Below, one piece after another: positions 48,304 to 56,083 of a stretch of 64,000 bases of DNA. Position numbers and translations under genes: made by a program. The stretch is from Flavobacterium ranwuense (GTDB lineage: Bacteria > Bacteroidota > Bacteroidia > Flavobacteriales > Flavobacteriaceae): positions 124,001 through 188,000 of the forward strand of contig NZ_SMLH01000003.1 in NCBI RefSeq assembly GCF_004349315.1, read 5' to 3'. Within the stretch, counting starts at the first letter, position 1. Each line of letters begins with the position of its first letter. The notes below the pieces were generated by a model, which saw only the letters and a program-made list of their open reading frames with translations, was not told the DNA's origin and made no database searches.

Positions 48304-48690
48304 TTATTTTTTTTCGGCATTGCGGAAATACTCAATTTTGTAGTTGAACATTTCAGCCATATTTTTGGCGCGTAGTTTTGCTTCTTCGGCCAATGGACCT
48401 GCAAATAAACTATCAGTAGTTTCCGTGAAAATTTCCATCCAACGCTCAAAATGTTCCTTGGTAACCGGCAACTGTTTGTGTGGTGGAAACGGACTTCCGG
48501 AATAAGAGTGTACTTCGAGTAAAATGGTTTGCCAGAAACGATACATTTTTTCCAAATGTTCGGACCAGTTATTGCCTATTTTTTCGTTGAATATGGGTCC
48601 AATAAAGGTGTCTTTTTGAACTTTAGAATAAAAAGTGTCAACAAGCAATTTGATGTCTTCCAAGTTGGTAATATCCGTGAGTGTTGTCAT
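48304..48690 (-). CDS. group III truncated haemoglobin
   Basis: The 128-residue protein fits the 2-on-2 globin fold of group III. Segments are DIKLLVDTFYSKVQKDTFIGPIFNE, HLEKMYRFWQTILLEVHSYSG, PHKQLPVTKEHFERWMEIFTET and AKLRAKNMAEMFNYKIEYF; the likely proximal haem ligand is His80. Such globins bind oxygen or nitric oxide. ATG at 48690 is preferred over upstream in-frame codons, which run back through a terminator hairpin into ilvA. Confidence 0.9.
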   Translation of the reverse strand: MTTLTDITNLEDIKLLVDTFYSKVQKDTFIGPIFNEKIGNNWSEHLEKMYRFWQTILLEVHSYSGSPFPPHKQLPVTKEHFERWMEIFTETTDSLFAGPLAEEAKLRAKNMAEMFNYKIEYFRNAEKK

Positions 48691-48700
48691 GATTGGGTAT

Positions 48701-48725
48701 AAAAAAAGCCTACGCAAAGGTAGGC
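48701..48725 (-). terminator. ilvA terminator with embedded -7 box
   Basis: On the minus strand GCCTACCTTTGCGTAGGC forms a stem-loop followed by seven T, ending ilvA. The same hairpin contains TACCTTTG (48715-48722), an exact -7 box 25 nt before the haemoglobin start. Confidence 0.75.
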
Positions 48726-48751
48726 CTTTATGCTGAAAATGGATAATTCTT

Positions 48752-49996
48752 TTACCCAATTAAATGCGTAAATAAATCTTGCTTTTCGTTGAGGTATTTA
48801 AACTCAAAACCTTTGTTCGTCATCTGGGATTTAATGGATAAAATGTCATTTTTGTTTTTTAGTTCTAGTCCAACTACTGCGGGACCTACTTCACGACTGT
48901 TCTTTTTGGTAAACTGAAAATAGGTAATGTCATCATCAGGTCCTAAAATATCATTTACAAATTCCTTTAATGCACCAGGGCGTTGCGGAAACTGGATCAT
49001 GAAGTAATGCATTAATCCTTCATACAGTAAAGAGCGTTCCTTTATTTCGGCAGTTCTTTCGATGTCATTGTTACTTCCACTGACGATGCAGACTACGGTT
49101 TTGCCTTTTATTTGGTCTTTATAAAAGTCCAAAGCAGCAATGGTTAACGCTCCGGCAGGTTCGACAACCATGGCTTCTTCGTTATACAATCGCAAAATGG
49201 TGGTGCATACTTTACCTTCAGGAACCAGAATGATATCGTCTAAATTTTTACGGCAAATTTCAAAAGTGATGTCGCCTACCTGTTTTACCGCTGCGCCATC
49301 CACAAATTTGTCAATGGTTTCCAGAGGTGTGTTTTTGCCATTGGCAATAGCCGTTTTCATCGAGGGTGCACCTTCGGGCTCTACACCAATGATTTTAGTA
49401 TTGGGGCTCAAATGTTTAAAAACCTCCGAAAGTCCAGCCGCCAATCCGCCACCGCCAATAGGGATAAATACATAATCGATAGGGTTCTTAAATGATTCTA
49501 AAATTTCTAATCCGACTGTACCTTGACCTGCAATGACTTTTACGTCATCAAACGGGTGAATAAAAGCTTTGTTGCTTTGGGTTGCATCTGCTACGGCTTT
49601 TGCGTAAGCGTCATCAAAAGTATCTCCTGTTAAAACAATTTCTACGTATGATTTTCCAAACAACTGCACTTGTTTTACTTTTTGCTTAGGCGTTGTTTTA
49701 GGCATGTAAATCTTGCCCATTATTTTTAGCAGATTGCAGGAATAGGCCACTCCTTGTGCATGGTTCCCTGCGCTGGCACAAACAATACCCTGTTTTTTTT
49801 CCTGTTCTGTAAGAGAAATCATTTTGTTGTAAGCTCCCCTAATTTTGTAGGAGCGAACGATTTGTAAATCTTCGCGTTTTAACAGGATGGTTGATTCGAA
49901 TTCATCGGAAAGATTCAGGTTTTCTGTCAATGGAGTAGCAGGAACCACTCCTTGTAACTGATTTTTTGCCGCTACTACTTCTTTAAATATATTCAT
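48752..49996 (-). CDS. ilvA: threonine ammonia-lyase (threonine dehydratase)
   Basis: The 414-residue enzyme has the fold-type II PLP domain with the lysine motif VRSYKIRGAYNK (Lys51), the phosphate-binding loop IPIGGGGLAAG and a C-terminal ACT-like domain (about 335-410; FPQRPGALKEFVNDILGPDDDITYFQFTKK). It deaminates threonine to 2-oxobutanoate, the first step to isoleucine. The ACT-like domain suggests feedback inhibition. Expression is probably also set by an upstream isoleucine-rich leader and terminator (see 50036-50187). Confidence 0.97.
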   Translation of the reverse strand: MNIFKEVVAAKNQLQGVVPATPLTENLNLSDEFESTILLKREDLQIVRSYKIRGAYNKMISLTEQEKKQGIVCASAGNHAQGVAYSCNLLKIMGKIYMPKTTPKQKVKQVQLFGKSYVEIVLTGDTFDDAYAKAVADATQSNKAFIHPFDDVKVIAGQGTVGLEILESFKNPIDYVFIPIGGGGLAAGLSEVFKHLSPNTKIIGVEPEGAPSMKTAIANGKNTPLETIDKFVDGAAVKQVGDITFEICRKNLDDIILVPEGKVCTTILRLYNEEAMVVEPAGALTIAALDFYKDQIKGKTVVCIVSGSNNDIERTAEIKERSLLYEGLMHYFMIQFPQRPGALKEFVNDILGPDDDITYFQFTKKNSREVGPAVVGLELKNKNDILSIKSQMTNKGFEFKYLNEKQDLFTHLIG

Positions 49997-50035
49997 GGTC
50001 GTTGTTTTCTAGTCTTTAATTTTTTTTTTTGATAT

Positions 50036-50062
50036 AAAAAAACCTCCCGATGTGGGAGGTTT
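50036..50062 (-). terminator. attenuator terminator before ilvA
   Basis: On the minus strand AACCTCCC, a 5-nt loop and GGGAGGTT are followed by seven T. It ends about 40 nt before the ilvA start and about 45 nt after the leader stop, so it can abort transcription before ilvA. Confidence 0.85.
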
Positions 50063-50105
50063 GATAAATTGTATATTGCTTACTTATTTATATAACACCT
50101 CGCCA

Positions 50106-50162
50106 TTATTGTTGAATTACAATAATGTTAATAGCGATAATAATGTTATTTAAGTTGTTCAT
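50106..50162 (-). CDS. ilvA leader peptide (Ile-rich attenuator)
   Basis: A 57-nt reading frame encodes MNNLNNIIIAINIIVIQQ. Nine of 18 residues are branched-chain (seven Ile, one Val, one Leu). Its ATG lies 18 nt after a TAnnTTTG box, the same spacing as for other genes here. GAGGT at 50097-50101 (minus), 5 nt after the stop, can pair with ACCTC in the 5' arm of the terminator. This is the layout of ribosome-dependent attenuation by isoleucine supply. Confidence 0.85.
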   Translation of the reverse strand: MNNLNNIIIAINIIVIQQ

Positions 50163-50179
50163 TGTTTTTGTTTGAGCTG

Positions 50180-50187
50180 CAAATATA
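50180..50187 (-). promoter_or_regulatory. -7 box TATATTTG of the ilvA leader
   Basis: An exact TAnnTTTG match ending 18 nt before the leader ATG; TTTTG 23 nt further upstream may be the -33 element. Confidence 0.65.
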
Positions 50188-50218
50188 TAGATTGTCTGAT
50201 AAGATCATATCAAAATGT

Positions 50219-50761
50219 TTATTTTTTTGAAGCCGAAGGTGGGAATTGTTCTAAAATTTTTGCCACAAATTCATTGATTTGTTTTTCTTTTTCACTGCGG
50301 TTTTCAGTCAAATATCCAACTCCTTCTCCTTGCCAAACCAATTCTTTTTTCTTGGCATCTATTAAATCAATATACAATGTTCCTTCGGTTGAAGACGAAA
50401 CATACGTACTGCGTCCTCCCCAGAAATAAGGATTCCATCCGTAACCCCATCCATAACCCCAACCGGCATTGTATTGGTTCACGTCAATTTTTTCTCTTTC
50501 TTTGGTGAGAATGTTAATCAGCAAATCTGGATTTTCACTTTTGGTCATACCTTTTCTGCTAAGTTCTCGGTCGATAGCATTAAGTATTCTTTTCTTATCC
50601 AATTCTGAAATTTCAACTCGATCGATGCCTTTTTTATGAAAAGCATACGTTTTATATTGACTGAAATCTACATTATTATCATAATCTGAATATACTTTTA
50701 CGGAACTGCAAGAGGCAATTACGAAAAGTAGAAATACGGGAAGGAATTTTATTGCTTTCAT
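50219..50761 (-). CDS. DUF4136 lipoprotein
   Basis: The 180-residue protein has a lipoprotein signal peptide (lipobox IASC, Cys18). The DUF4136 body contains YDNNVDFSQYKTYAF, ILNAIDRELSRKGMTKSENPDLLINI, an aromatic Gly/Trp/Tyr-rich loop (GWGYGWGYGWNPYFWGG) and TLYIDLIDAKKKELVWQGEG. It is likely anchored in the outer membrane; its role is unknown. It lies 50 nt downstream of hutU on the same strand. Confidence 0.88.
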   Translation of the reverse strand: MKAIKFLPVFLLFVIASCSSVKVYSDYDNNVDFSQYKTYAFHKKGIDRVEISELDKKRILNAIDRELSRKGMTKSENPDLLINILTKEREKIDVNQYNAGWGYGWGYGWNPYFWGGRSTYVSSSTEGTLYIDLIDAKKKELVWQGEGVGYLTENRSEKEKQINEFVAKILEQFPPSASKK

Positions 50762-50811
50762 GGTGTGATTATTTGATTACTATATGTTTACTAAAGATAC
50801 ACTCAAATTTT

Positions 50812-52794
50812 TTAAAAATCCAACAAATTGTCGGCTACTATATTAGGGATGGTCACTTTCAATAAAGGTTGCGTCTCCATCGCTCTTTTTATGGCAAATA
50901 GTGCTCCGTCATTTCTAGCCCAGCTTCTTCTGGATATTCCGTTATTGACATCCCAGAAAAGCATTGATGCTAAACGTCTCGAAGCTTCTTTAGATCCATC
51001 AAGAACCATACCAAATCCACCGTTAATTACCTCGCCCCAGCCAACACCACCGCCATTGTGAATGGATACCCAAGTGGCACCTCTAAAGCTGTCACCAATA
51101 ACATTTTGTATCGCCATATCAGCCGTAAAACGGGAGCCGTCATAAATATTAGAAGTCTCTCTGTACGGGGAATCCGTGCCGGAAACATCGTGGTGATCCC
51201 TGCCCAAAACTACTGTTCCAATTTCGCCTTTGGCAATAGCCTGATTAAAAGCTTCGGCAATTTTTACACGACCTTCGGCATCAGCATAAAGAATTCGGGC
51301 TTGAGACCCTACTACCAGTTTGTTTTCCTGAGCACCTTTTATCCAGTGAATGTTATCCTGCATTTGCTGCTGTATTTCTTCAGGAGCCGTTTTTGCCATT
51401 TCTTCCAAAACTTGACAAGCAATAGCGTCTGTTTTGGCTAAATCGTCCGGTTTTCCCGAAGCACAAACCCAACGGAAAGGTCCAAAGCCGTAATCAAAAC
51501 ACATAGGTCCCATAATATCCTGTACATAACTTGGATATCTGAAATCGATATGATTTTCTGCCATAATATCGGCACCGGCACGGGAAGCTTCTAGCAAGAA
51601 AGCATTTCCATAATCGAAGAAATAGGTTCCTTTTGCAGTGTGTTTGTTAATTGCAGTTGTGTGTCTGCGTAACGTTTCCTGTACTTTTTCTTTGAATAAA
51701 TCTGGATTGTTGGCCATCATTTCGTTGGCTTCTTCAAACGAAATACCAATTGGATAATAGCCTCCAGCCCAAGGATTATGCAAAGAGGTTTGATCCGATC
51801 CTAAATCAATATGAATATTTTCCTGATCAAATTTTTCCCAAATATCGACCACGTTTCCTAGATACCCGATAGAAACGATTTCTTTATTGGCTTGTGCCGA
51901 AGCGACTCGTTGCACCAACTCATCAATGTCTTCAACCACTTCGTTTATCCAGCCTTGACTGTGGCGAATATGCGTTATTTTTGCATTTACTTCGGCACAA
52001 ACGGTGATGCAACCGGCAATATTTCCGGCTTTCGGCTGTGCGCCACTCATTCCGCCCAAACCAGAGGTTACAAATAAACCACCTTTTGGACTGCGTTTTA
52101 TTTTACGAAAACCATTCAAAACAGTAATGGTTGTTCCGTGTACGATTCCTTGCGGACCGATGTACATGTAACTTCCGGCAGTCATTTGTCCGTATTGCGA
52201 AACACCCAATGCATTCATTTTTTCCCAATCGTCCGGTTTAGAATAATTAGGGATTACCATTCCGTTGGTTACTACTACTCTAGGAGCTTCTTTATGTGAT
52301 GGAAACAATCCCATCGGATGTCCGGAATACATCGTCAAGGTTTGCTCATCGGTCATTTCCGATAAGTATTGCATCGTCAAAAGATATTGTGCCCAGTTTT
52401 GAAAAACAGCTCCATTCCCGCCGTATGTAATCAATTCATGCGGATGTTGCGCCACAGCATAATCGAGATTATTTTGAATCATCAGCATGATGGCTTTGGT
52501 TTGCTCACATTTTCCGGGATATTCGGCAATAGGTCTTGCGTACATTTTATAATCCGGACGCAAGCGGTACATATAAATACGACCATACGTTTCCAATTCT
52601 TCCGAGAATTCTTTTATTAATTCAGCGTGGTGATGTGGTTCAAAATAGCGTAGGGCGTTTCGTAACGCTAGTTTTTTCTCTTCGTTCGAAAGGATTTCTT
52701 TCCGTTTTGGAGCGTGATTGATGTCTATTTCGTATGGTTTCGGTTTTGGTAAAACTGATGGAATTCCTTGTTGTATTTGTTCTTGAAAAGTCAT
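50812..52794 (-). CDS. hutU: urocanate hydratase
   Basis: The 660-residue protein carries the urocanase signatures, including YGGNGAVFQNWAQYLLTMQYLSEM, GHPMGLFPSH, GLGGMSGAQPKAGNIAGC, RDHHDVSGTDSPYRET and GGGVGWGEVINGGFGMVLDG. It uses NAD+ to hydrate urocanate to imidazolone propionate in histidine breakdown. Length is about 100 residues above the E. coli-type enzyme, with N-terminal and internal additions. hutH and hutI are not in the window, and the arginase-fold protein at 10885 is unlikely to complete the pathway. Confidence 0.97.
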   Translation of the reverse strand: MTFQEQIQQGIPSVLPKPKPYEIDINHAPKRKEILSNEEKKLALRNALRYFEPHHHAELIKEFSEELETYGRIYMYRLRPDYKMYARPIAEYPGKCEQTKAIMLMIQNNLDYAVAQHPHELITYGGNGAVFQNWAQYLLTMQYLSEMTDEQTLTMYSGHPMGLFPSHKEAPRVVVTNGMVIPNYSKPDDWEKMNALGVSQYGQMTAGSYMYIGPQGIVHGTTITVLNGFRKIKRSPKGGLFVTSGLGGMSGAQPKAGNIAGCITVCAEVNAKITHIRHSQGWINEVVEDIDELVQRVASAQANKEIVSIGYLGNVVDIWEKFDQENIHIDLGSDQTSLHNPWAGGYYPIGISFEEANEMMANNPDLFKEKVQETLRRHTTAINKHTAKGTYFFDYGNAFLLEASRAGADIMAENHIDFRYPSYVQDIMGPMCFDYGFGPFRWVCASGKPDDLAKTDAIACQVLEEMAKTAPEEIQQQMQDNIHWIKGAQENKLVVGSQARILYADAEGRVKIAEAFNQAIAKGEIGTVVLGRDHHDVSGTDSPYRETSNIYDGSRFTADMAIQNVIGDSFRGATWVSIHNGGGVGWGEVINGGFGMVLDGSKEASRRLASMLFWDVNNGISRRSWARNDGALFAIKRAMETQPLLKVTIPNIVADNLLDF

Positions 52795-53054
52795 GTTTTT
52801 TTATTGAAAAATTTAAATATTGAAAAATTTAAAGAAATAGCAATGTTTTCTACATTTTTATGTCTTCAAATTAACTCATTTTCGAATTGTATTTATACTC
52901 GATTCGCATTTTGTTCCTTATTTTAGTTAAGGAATACAGCCAATAAAAAAAACGACTATGGATAACGGATATCCGATCTATGGTAGGATTTGTATATTTT
53001 AATCCTATACTTTAATGATTGATTATCCATGTTTTAGGGTTAGTTGATTTTGTG
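52795..53054. other. gene-free interval upstream of hutU
   Basis: AT-rich DNA with a directly repeated AAAAATTTAAATATTG-like unit at 52805-52835 and small inverted repeats near 52976-53012 (GGATAACGGATATCC; TAGGATTTGTATATTTTAATCCTA). No gene was found. Confidence 0.5.
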
Positions 53055-53092
53055 ATTGAATACTGTAAACTGCTATCTGAAAACTGTTTACT
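53055..53092. repeat. ACTG-type repeat tract
   Basis: TTGAATACTGTAAACTGC and TATCTGAAAACTG match the dispersed family. The tract overlaps the stop of the DUF5522 gene. Confidence 0.6.
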
Positions 53093-53264
53093 TTTTATTC
53101 GTTCCTGTTTTTTTATCAAATCCATAAGGACAATGACGACAACCACTCTTACAGCAATAACCACGTTTTAAATGGTGTTTTTCAGTAAAACATTTATAGC
53201 CTTCAGGTGTGTAATAGAAATCTTCGCCTTCTATTAATTTATTTTCATTACTTTGGTCAATCAT
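53088..53264 (-). CDS. DUF5522 cysteine-rich small protein
   Basis: A 58-residue protein begins MIDQSNENKLIEGEDFYYTP and contains the family core EGYKCFTEKHHLKRGYCC, KSGCRHCPYGF. Five cysteines (Cys25, 37, 38, 42, 45) with nearby histidines suggest metal binding. The length and C-terminal CRHCPYG motif fit DUF5522, whose function is unknown. It lies alone in the intergenic region upstream of hutU and is easy to overlook because of its size. Confidence 0.85.
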   Translation of the reverse strand: MIDQSNENKLIEGEDFYYTPEGYKCFTEKHHLKRGYCCKSGCRHCPYGFDKKTGTNKK

Positions 53265-53369
53265 ATTTGGGATTATTCGATTGTAAAATTCATGAAATCA
53301 ACTCAAACGATTGAGTTTTTCATTAAATAGAACCATTTTATTATTACAAATTTATAAATTTTATAGCGA

Positions 53370-53711
53370 ATGTTTCTGATTGTTGCTAAATATTTAATTC
53401 CTAAAGGCTATCACGGACTAACTGTATTTCCTTTTGTGTTTGTAAAATATGGTATAGATAAAGAGAATGCTATTTTTATCAACCATGAAAAAATTCATCT
53501 TCGGCAACAACTGGAGCTTTTAATACTACCTTTTTTTGCTTGGTATCTGTTAGAATATTTTGTTCGCTTGTTTCAGTATAAAAACACCAATTTGGCCTAT
53601 AGTAATATCAGTTTTGAAAGAGAAGCTTACGCTAATGAATCTAATTTTGAATATCTAAAAAGCAGACCCTTTTTAGGTTTTGTGAAATATTTATACTTAA
53701 AAAATAAGTAG
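53370..53711 (+). CDS. small membrane protein with HExxH-type motif
   Basis: The 113-residue protein contains HEKIH (residues 39-43), a hydrophobic span (about 50-67) and a conserved-looking ISFEREAYANE segment (80-90) that could supply a third zinc ligand. This arrangement resembles a minimal gluzincin-like metallopeptidase embedded in or near the membrane. I do not know a characterised homologue. It is divergent from the DUF5522 gene with a 105-nt spacer. Confidence 0.7.
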   Translation: MFLIVAKYLIPKGYHGLTVFPFVFVKYGIDKENAIFINHEKIHLRQQLELLILPFFAWYLLEYFVRLFQYKNTNLAYSNISFEREAYANESNFEYLKSRPFLGFVKYLYLKNK

Positions 53712-53916
53712 TGCTTGTCAAAACCATTTTAGAACTTAATGTATTTTGATGTTACCTTCGATTGCATTTTGCTGTCTCGTATTTATTGACCTAAAACAAT
53801 TATACAGTATTAACTTATAGGTTGTTAAATGCTTTTTATTTAAAATCCTGAAGTATTTAATCATTTTTGCTTAATTTTTTAATTATAGGAAATAACATAT
53901 TTAAAACATTAAAAAC
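53712..53916. other. first part of the 450-nt region before the type IX cargo gene
   Basis: Strongly AT-rich with no gene seen. The rest, to 54161, holds the shared regulatory block and candidate promoter TAGTTTTA (53982-53989), followed by AT-rich leader sequence. Confidence 0.5.
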
Positions 53917-53952
53917 ATGTATTTAGTCGATTATTTATACTTTTTGTCGACA
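53917..53952 (+). promoter_or_regulatory. shared ATGTATTT-TCGA motif upstream of the type IX cargo gene
   Basis: ATGTATTTAGTCGATT and, 20 bp later, GTCGACA repeat the layout seen before gldK at 12136-12171. The distance from the motif start to TAGTTTTA (53982) is 65 bp, the same as from the gldK motif to its -7 box. Confidence 0.6.
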
Positions 53953-54161
53953 TTTATGTTGACTCCTATCCTGTTTTTTTGTAGTTTTAATGAAATTAAC
54001 TCAAAACAGATTTTTTTGACTAAAATCCTTGATTAAGAATGTTTTTTTTAGACCTTTTTAAAGTTCAAGAGATTTCATTTTTTATAATTAAAATAATATT
54101 ACTAAAATAAAATGTCTCATAAAAAAATCTGATTTTAGATGAAAATTTAATAAGCAAGCTT

Positions 54162-55997
54162 ATGAATTCAAAATTACTTAAAATAGCATTGTTGATTGTT
54201 ACTGGATTTTTTTTACAGAACGGTGCCAATGCCCAGATGTATATAAGTCCTAATAGTTACGTTTTTGCGAATAACGAAGTCGTTTTTATAAAACAGCAAT
54301 TAGAGTTAAATGCTGCCAACAGTAATTTCTATTTAAGGAAGGATGCCCAGTTGGTTCAAGGTTCTACGTCAGCCGGAGCAAATAAAGGACTTGGGAGTTT
54401 ATCTGTTTTTCAAGAAGGAACTACAAACAATTTTCAATTTGATTATTGGTGTTCTCCAGTTGGAGGCAGTAATGCAACTGCAGGAAACACTGCTTTTGGA
54501 ATTACTCAGCTTAAAGATATTGTAAACTTGACAAATAGTAATAATTCAACACCTTTGGCAATGAACAATTATAATGGGACAGCCAGCCCATTTGCAATTG
54601 CACCTTATTGGATTTTTAAGTTAACCGCCACTTCCAGTTATTCAGATTGGATTCAGGTAGGAGCAACTTCAGGTGTAAATGCAGGAGAAGGATTTACGAT
54701 GAAAGGGAGTTCAGGAACTAATTTAACTACAGTAAATGGAGTTCAAAATAATCCTGGAGGCAAACAGAGATATGATTTTAGAGGTAAGCCAAATGATGGA
54801 ACTATTTCTATACCAGTTGCATTTGAGCAATTTACATTGACAGGAAATCCCTATCCATCTGCCATAGATTTATCTGCTTTTTTAATTGCACAAACACATT
54901 GCACCGGAATTGCTTATTTCTGGGAACAGGATGGGACAGTTGATTCTCATTACATTGCAAATTACAAAGGCGGATATGGTGCTTTTTCTCCAGGTGATAT
55001 TACTACTAATGGTATATACGTACCGGCTACTTTTTATTCGTACGATGGTTCTGGAAATGAAGGATCGGCTTCCGGTACAGGAGGAAGTTATGAAAGACGT
55101 TTTTCTCCTATTGGGCAAGGATTCATGATTGATGGACTTGTAAATGGAACTGTAGAGATGAAAAACAGCTACAGGGTTTTTGTTAAAGAAGATGTTTTGA
55201 ATTATTCTCAATTTGAAAAAAATATAAATTCAAATAAAACAAAGACCACTTCTACTTACATGTCAGATATCCCATCAGTATCCGGATTTGATTATAAAAC
55301 GGTAAGTACTGCACCAACGCCGCAAATACGATTTAATACCTTATTGAACAATCAAGGAATTCGTCAAATTGTTTTGGCATTTATTCCTGGAGCTACTGAT
55401 GGGGTTGATCGTGCAATGGATGCAATATCTTCCAGTGATGATAGTCCGGCCGATGTTTACTTTGTAATAGATGATGAAGAATATCTTATAAACGCAGTGA
55501 ATTTTGATATTGATAAAAAAATTCCAATAGGTTTTAAAAATACTGATCAAGCCAATTTTAAGATTACAGTAAAAGGAATGTTGAATTTCACAGGTACCAA
55601 TGCCGTTTATTTACACGATAAAAAAACTGATTTATATCATGATATCAAAAACGATTTTTATGATTTGACATTGCCGGCAGGAGTAAACAACACACAGTTT
55701 GAAATTACGTTTAAAAATAATACTACTTTAGGATTTGACGAAACATCACGTCAAAGTTTAGTGGTTTATCAAAATAATACCACTAAAAACCTAACAATTA
55801 GTAATCCTTTACTAGTGGATCTTGCTTCTTGTAATTTATATGATGTTGCCGGAAAATTAATTTTCAATAAAAAAGATTTAGGTTCAAATCCCTCTTATAC
55901 TTTTTCTACTTCGGGACTTAGTGATGGGATTTATATCGTTAAAATAGCCACTAAAGATAAAAATGAAGTTGGTCAAAAAATAATTATCAGAAAATAG
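54162..55997 (+). CDS. type IX secreted protein with type A C-terminal sorting domain
   Basis: The 611-residue protein has a signal peptide (ending GANAQ), a large Asn/Gly/Ser-rich extracellular region without a recognised enzyme domain, and a type A sorting domain at the end (about 530-611; LTISNPLLVDLASCNLYDVAGKLI, LSDGIYIVKIATKDKNEVGQKIIIRK). The last domain directs export through the GldKLMN-powered system and is normally removed during anchoring. It shares an upstream motif with gldK. Confidence 0.9.
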   Translation: MNSKLLKIALLIVTGFFLQNGANAQMYISPNSYVFANNEVVFIKQQLELNAANSNFYLRKDAQLVQGSTSAGANKGLGSLSVFQEGTTNNFQFDYWCSPVGGSNATAGNTAFGITQLKDIVNLTNSNNSTPLAMNNYNGTASPFAIAPYWIFKLTATSSYSDWIQVGATSGVNAGEGFTMKGSSGTNLTTVNGVQNNPGGKQRYDFRGKPNDGTISIPVAFEQFTLTGNPYPSAIDLSAFLIAQTHCTGIAYFWEQDGTVDSHYIANYKGGYGAFSPGDITTNGIYVPATFYSYDGSGNEGSASGTGGSYERRFSPIGQGFMIDGLVNGTVEMKNSYRVFVKEDVLNYSQFEKNINSNKTKTTSTYMSDIPSVSGFDYKTVSTAPTPQIRFNTLLNNQGIRQIVLAFIPGATDGVDRAMDAISSSDDSPADVYFVIDDEEYLINAVNFDIDKKIPIGFKNTDQANFKITVKGMLNFTGTNAVYLHDKKTDLYHDIKNDFYDLTLPAGVNNTQFEITFKNNTTLGFDETSRQSLVVYQNNTTKNLTISNPLLVDLASCNLYDVAGKLIFNKKDLGSNPSYTFSTSGLSDGIYIVKIATKDKNEVGQKIIIRK

Positions 55998-56017
55998 AGT
56001 CAATATAAAAGAAACGA

Positions 56018-56045
56018 AATGCAATCTTTAGAGGTTGCATTTTTA
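56018..56045 (+). terminator. rho-independent terminator of the cargo gene
   Basis: AAATGCAATC/GGTTGCATTT with a short loop and T run, about 20 nt after the stop. Confidence 0.85.
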
Positions 56046-56058
56046 TTAGATATAATTT

Positions 56059-56066
56059 TACCTTTG
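56059..56066 (+). promoter_or_regulatory. -7 box TACCTTTG
   Basis: An exact TAnnTTTG match ends 18 nt before the TTG chosen as start of the next gene. The in-frame GTG at 56066 overlaps the box. Confidence 0.65.
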
Positions 56067-56083
56067 TGCCAAAATCACTTAGC

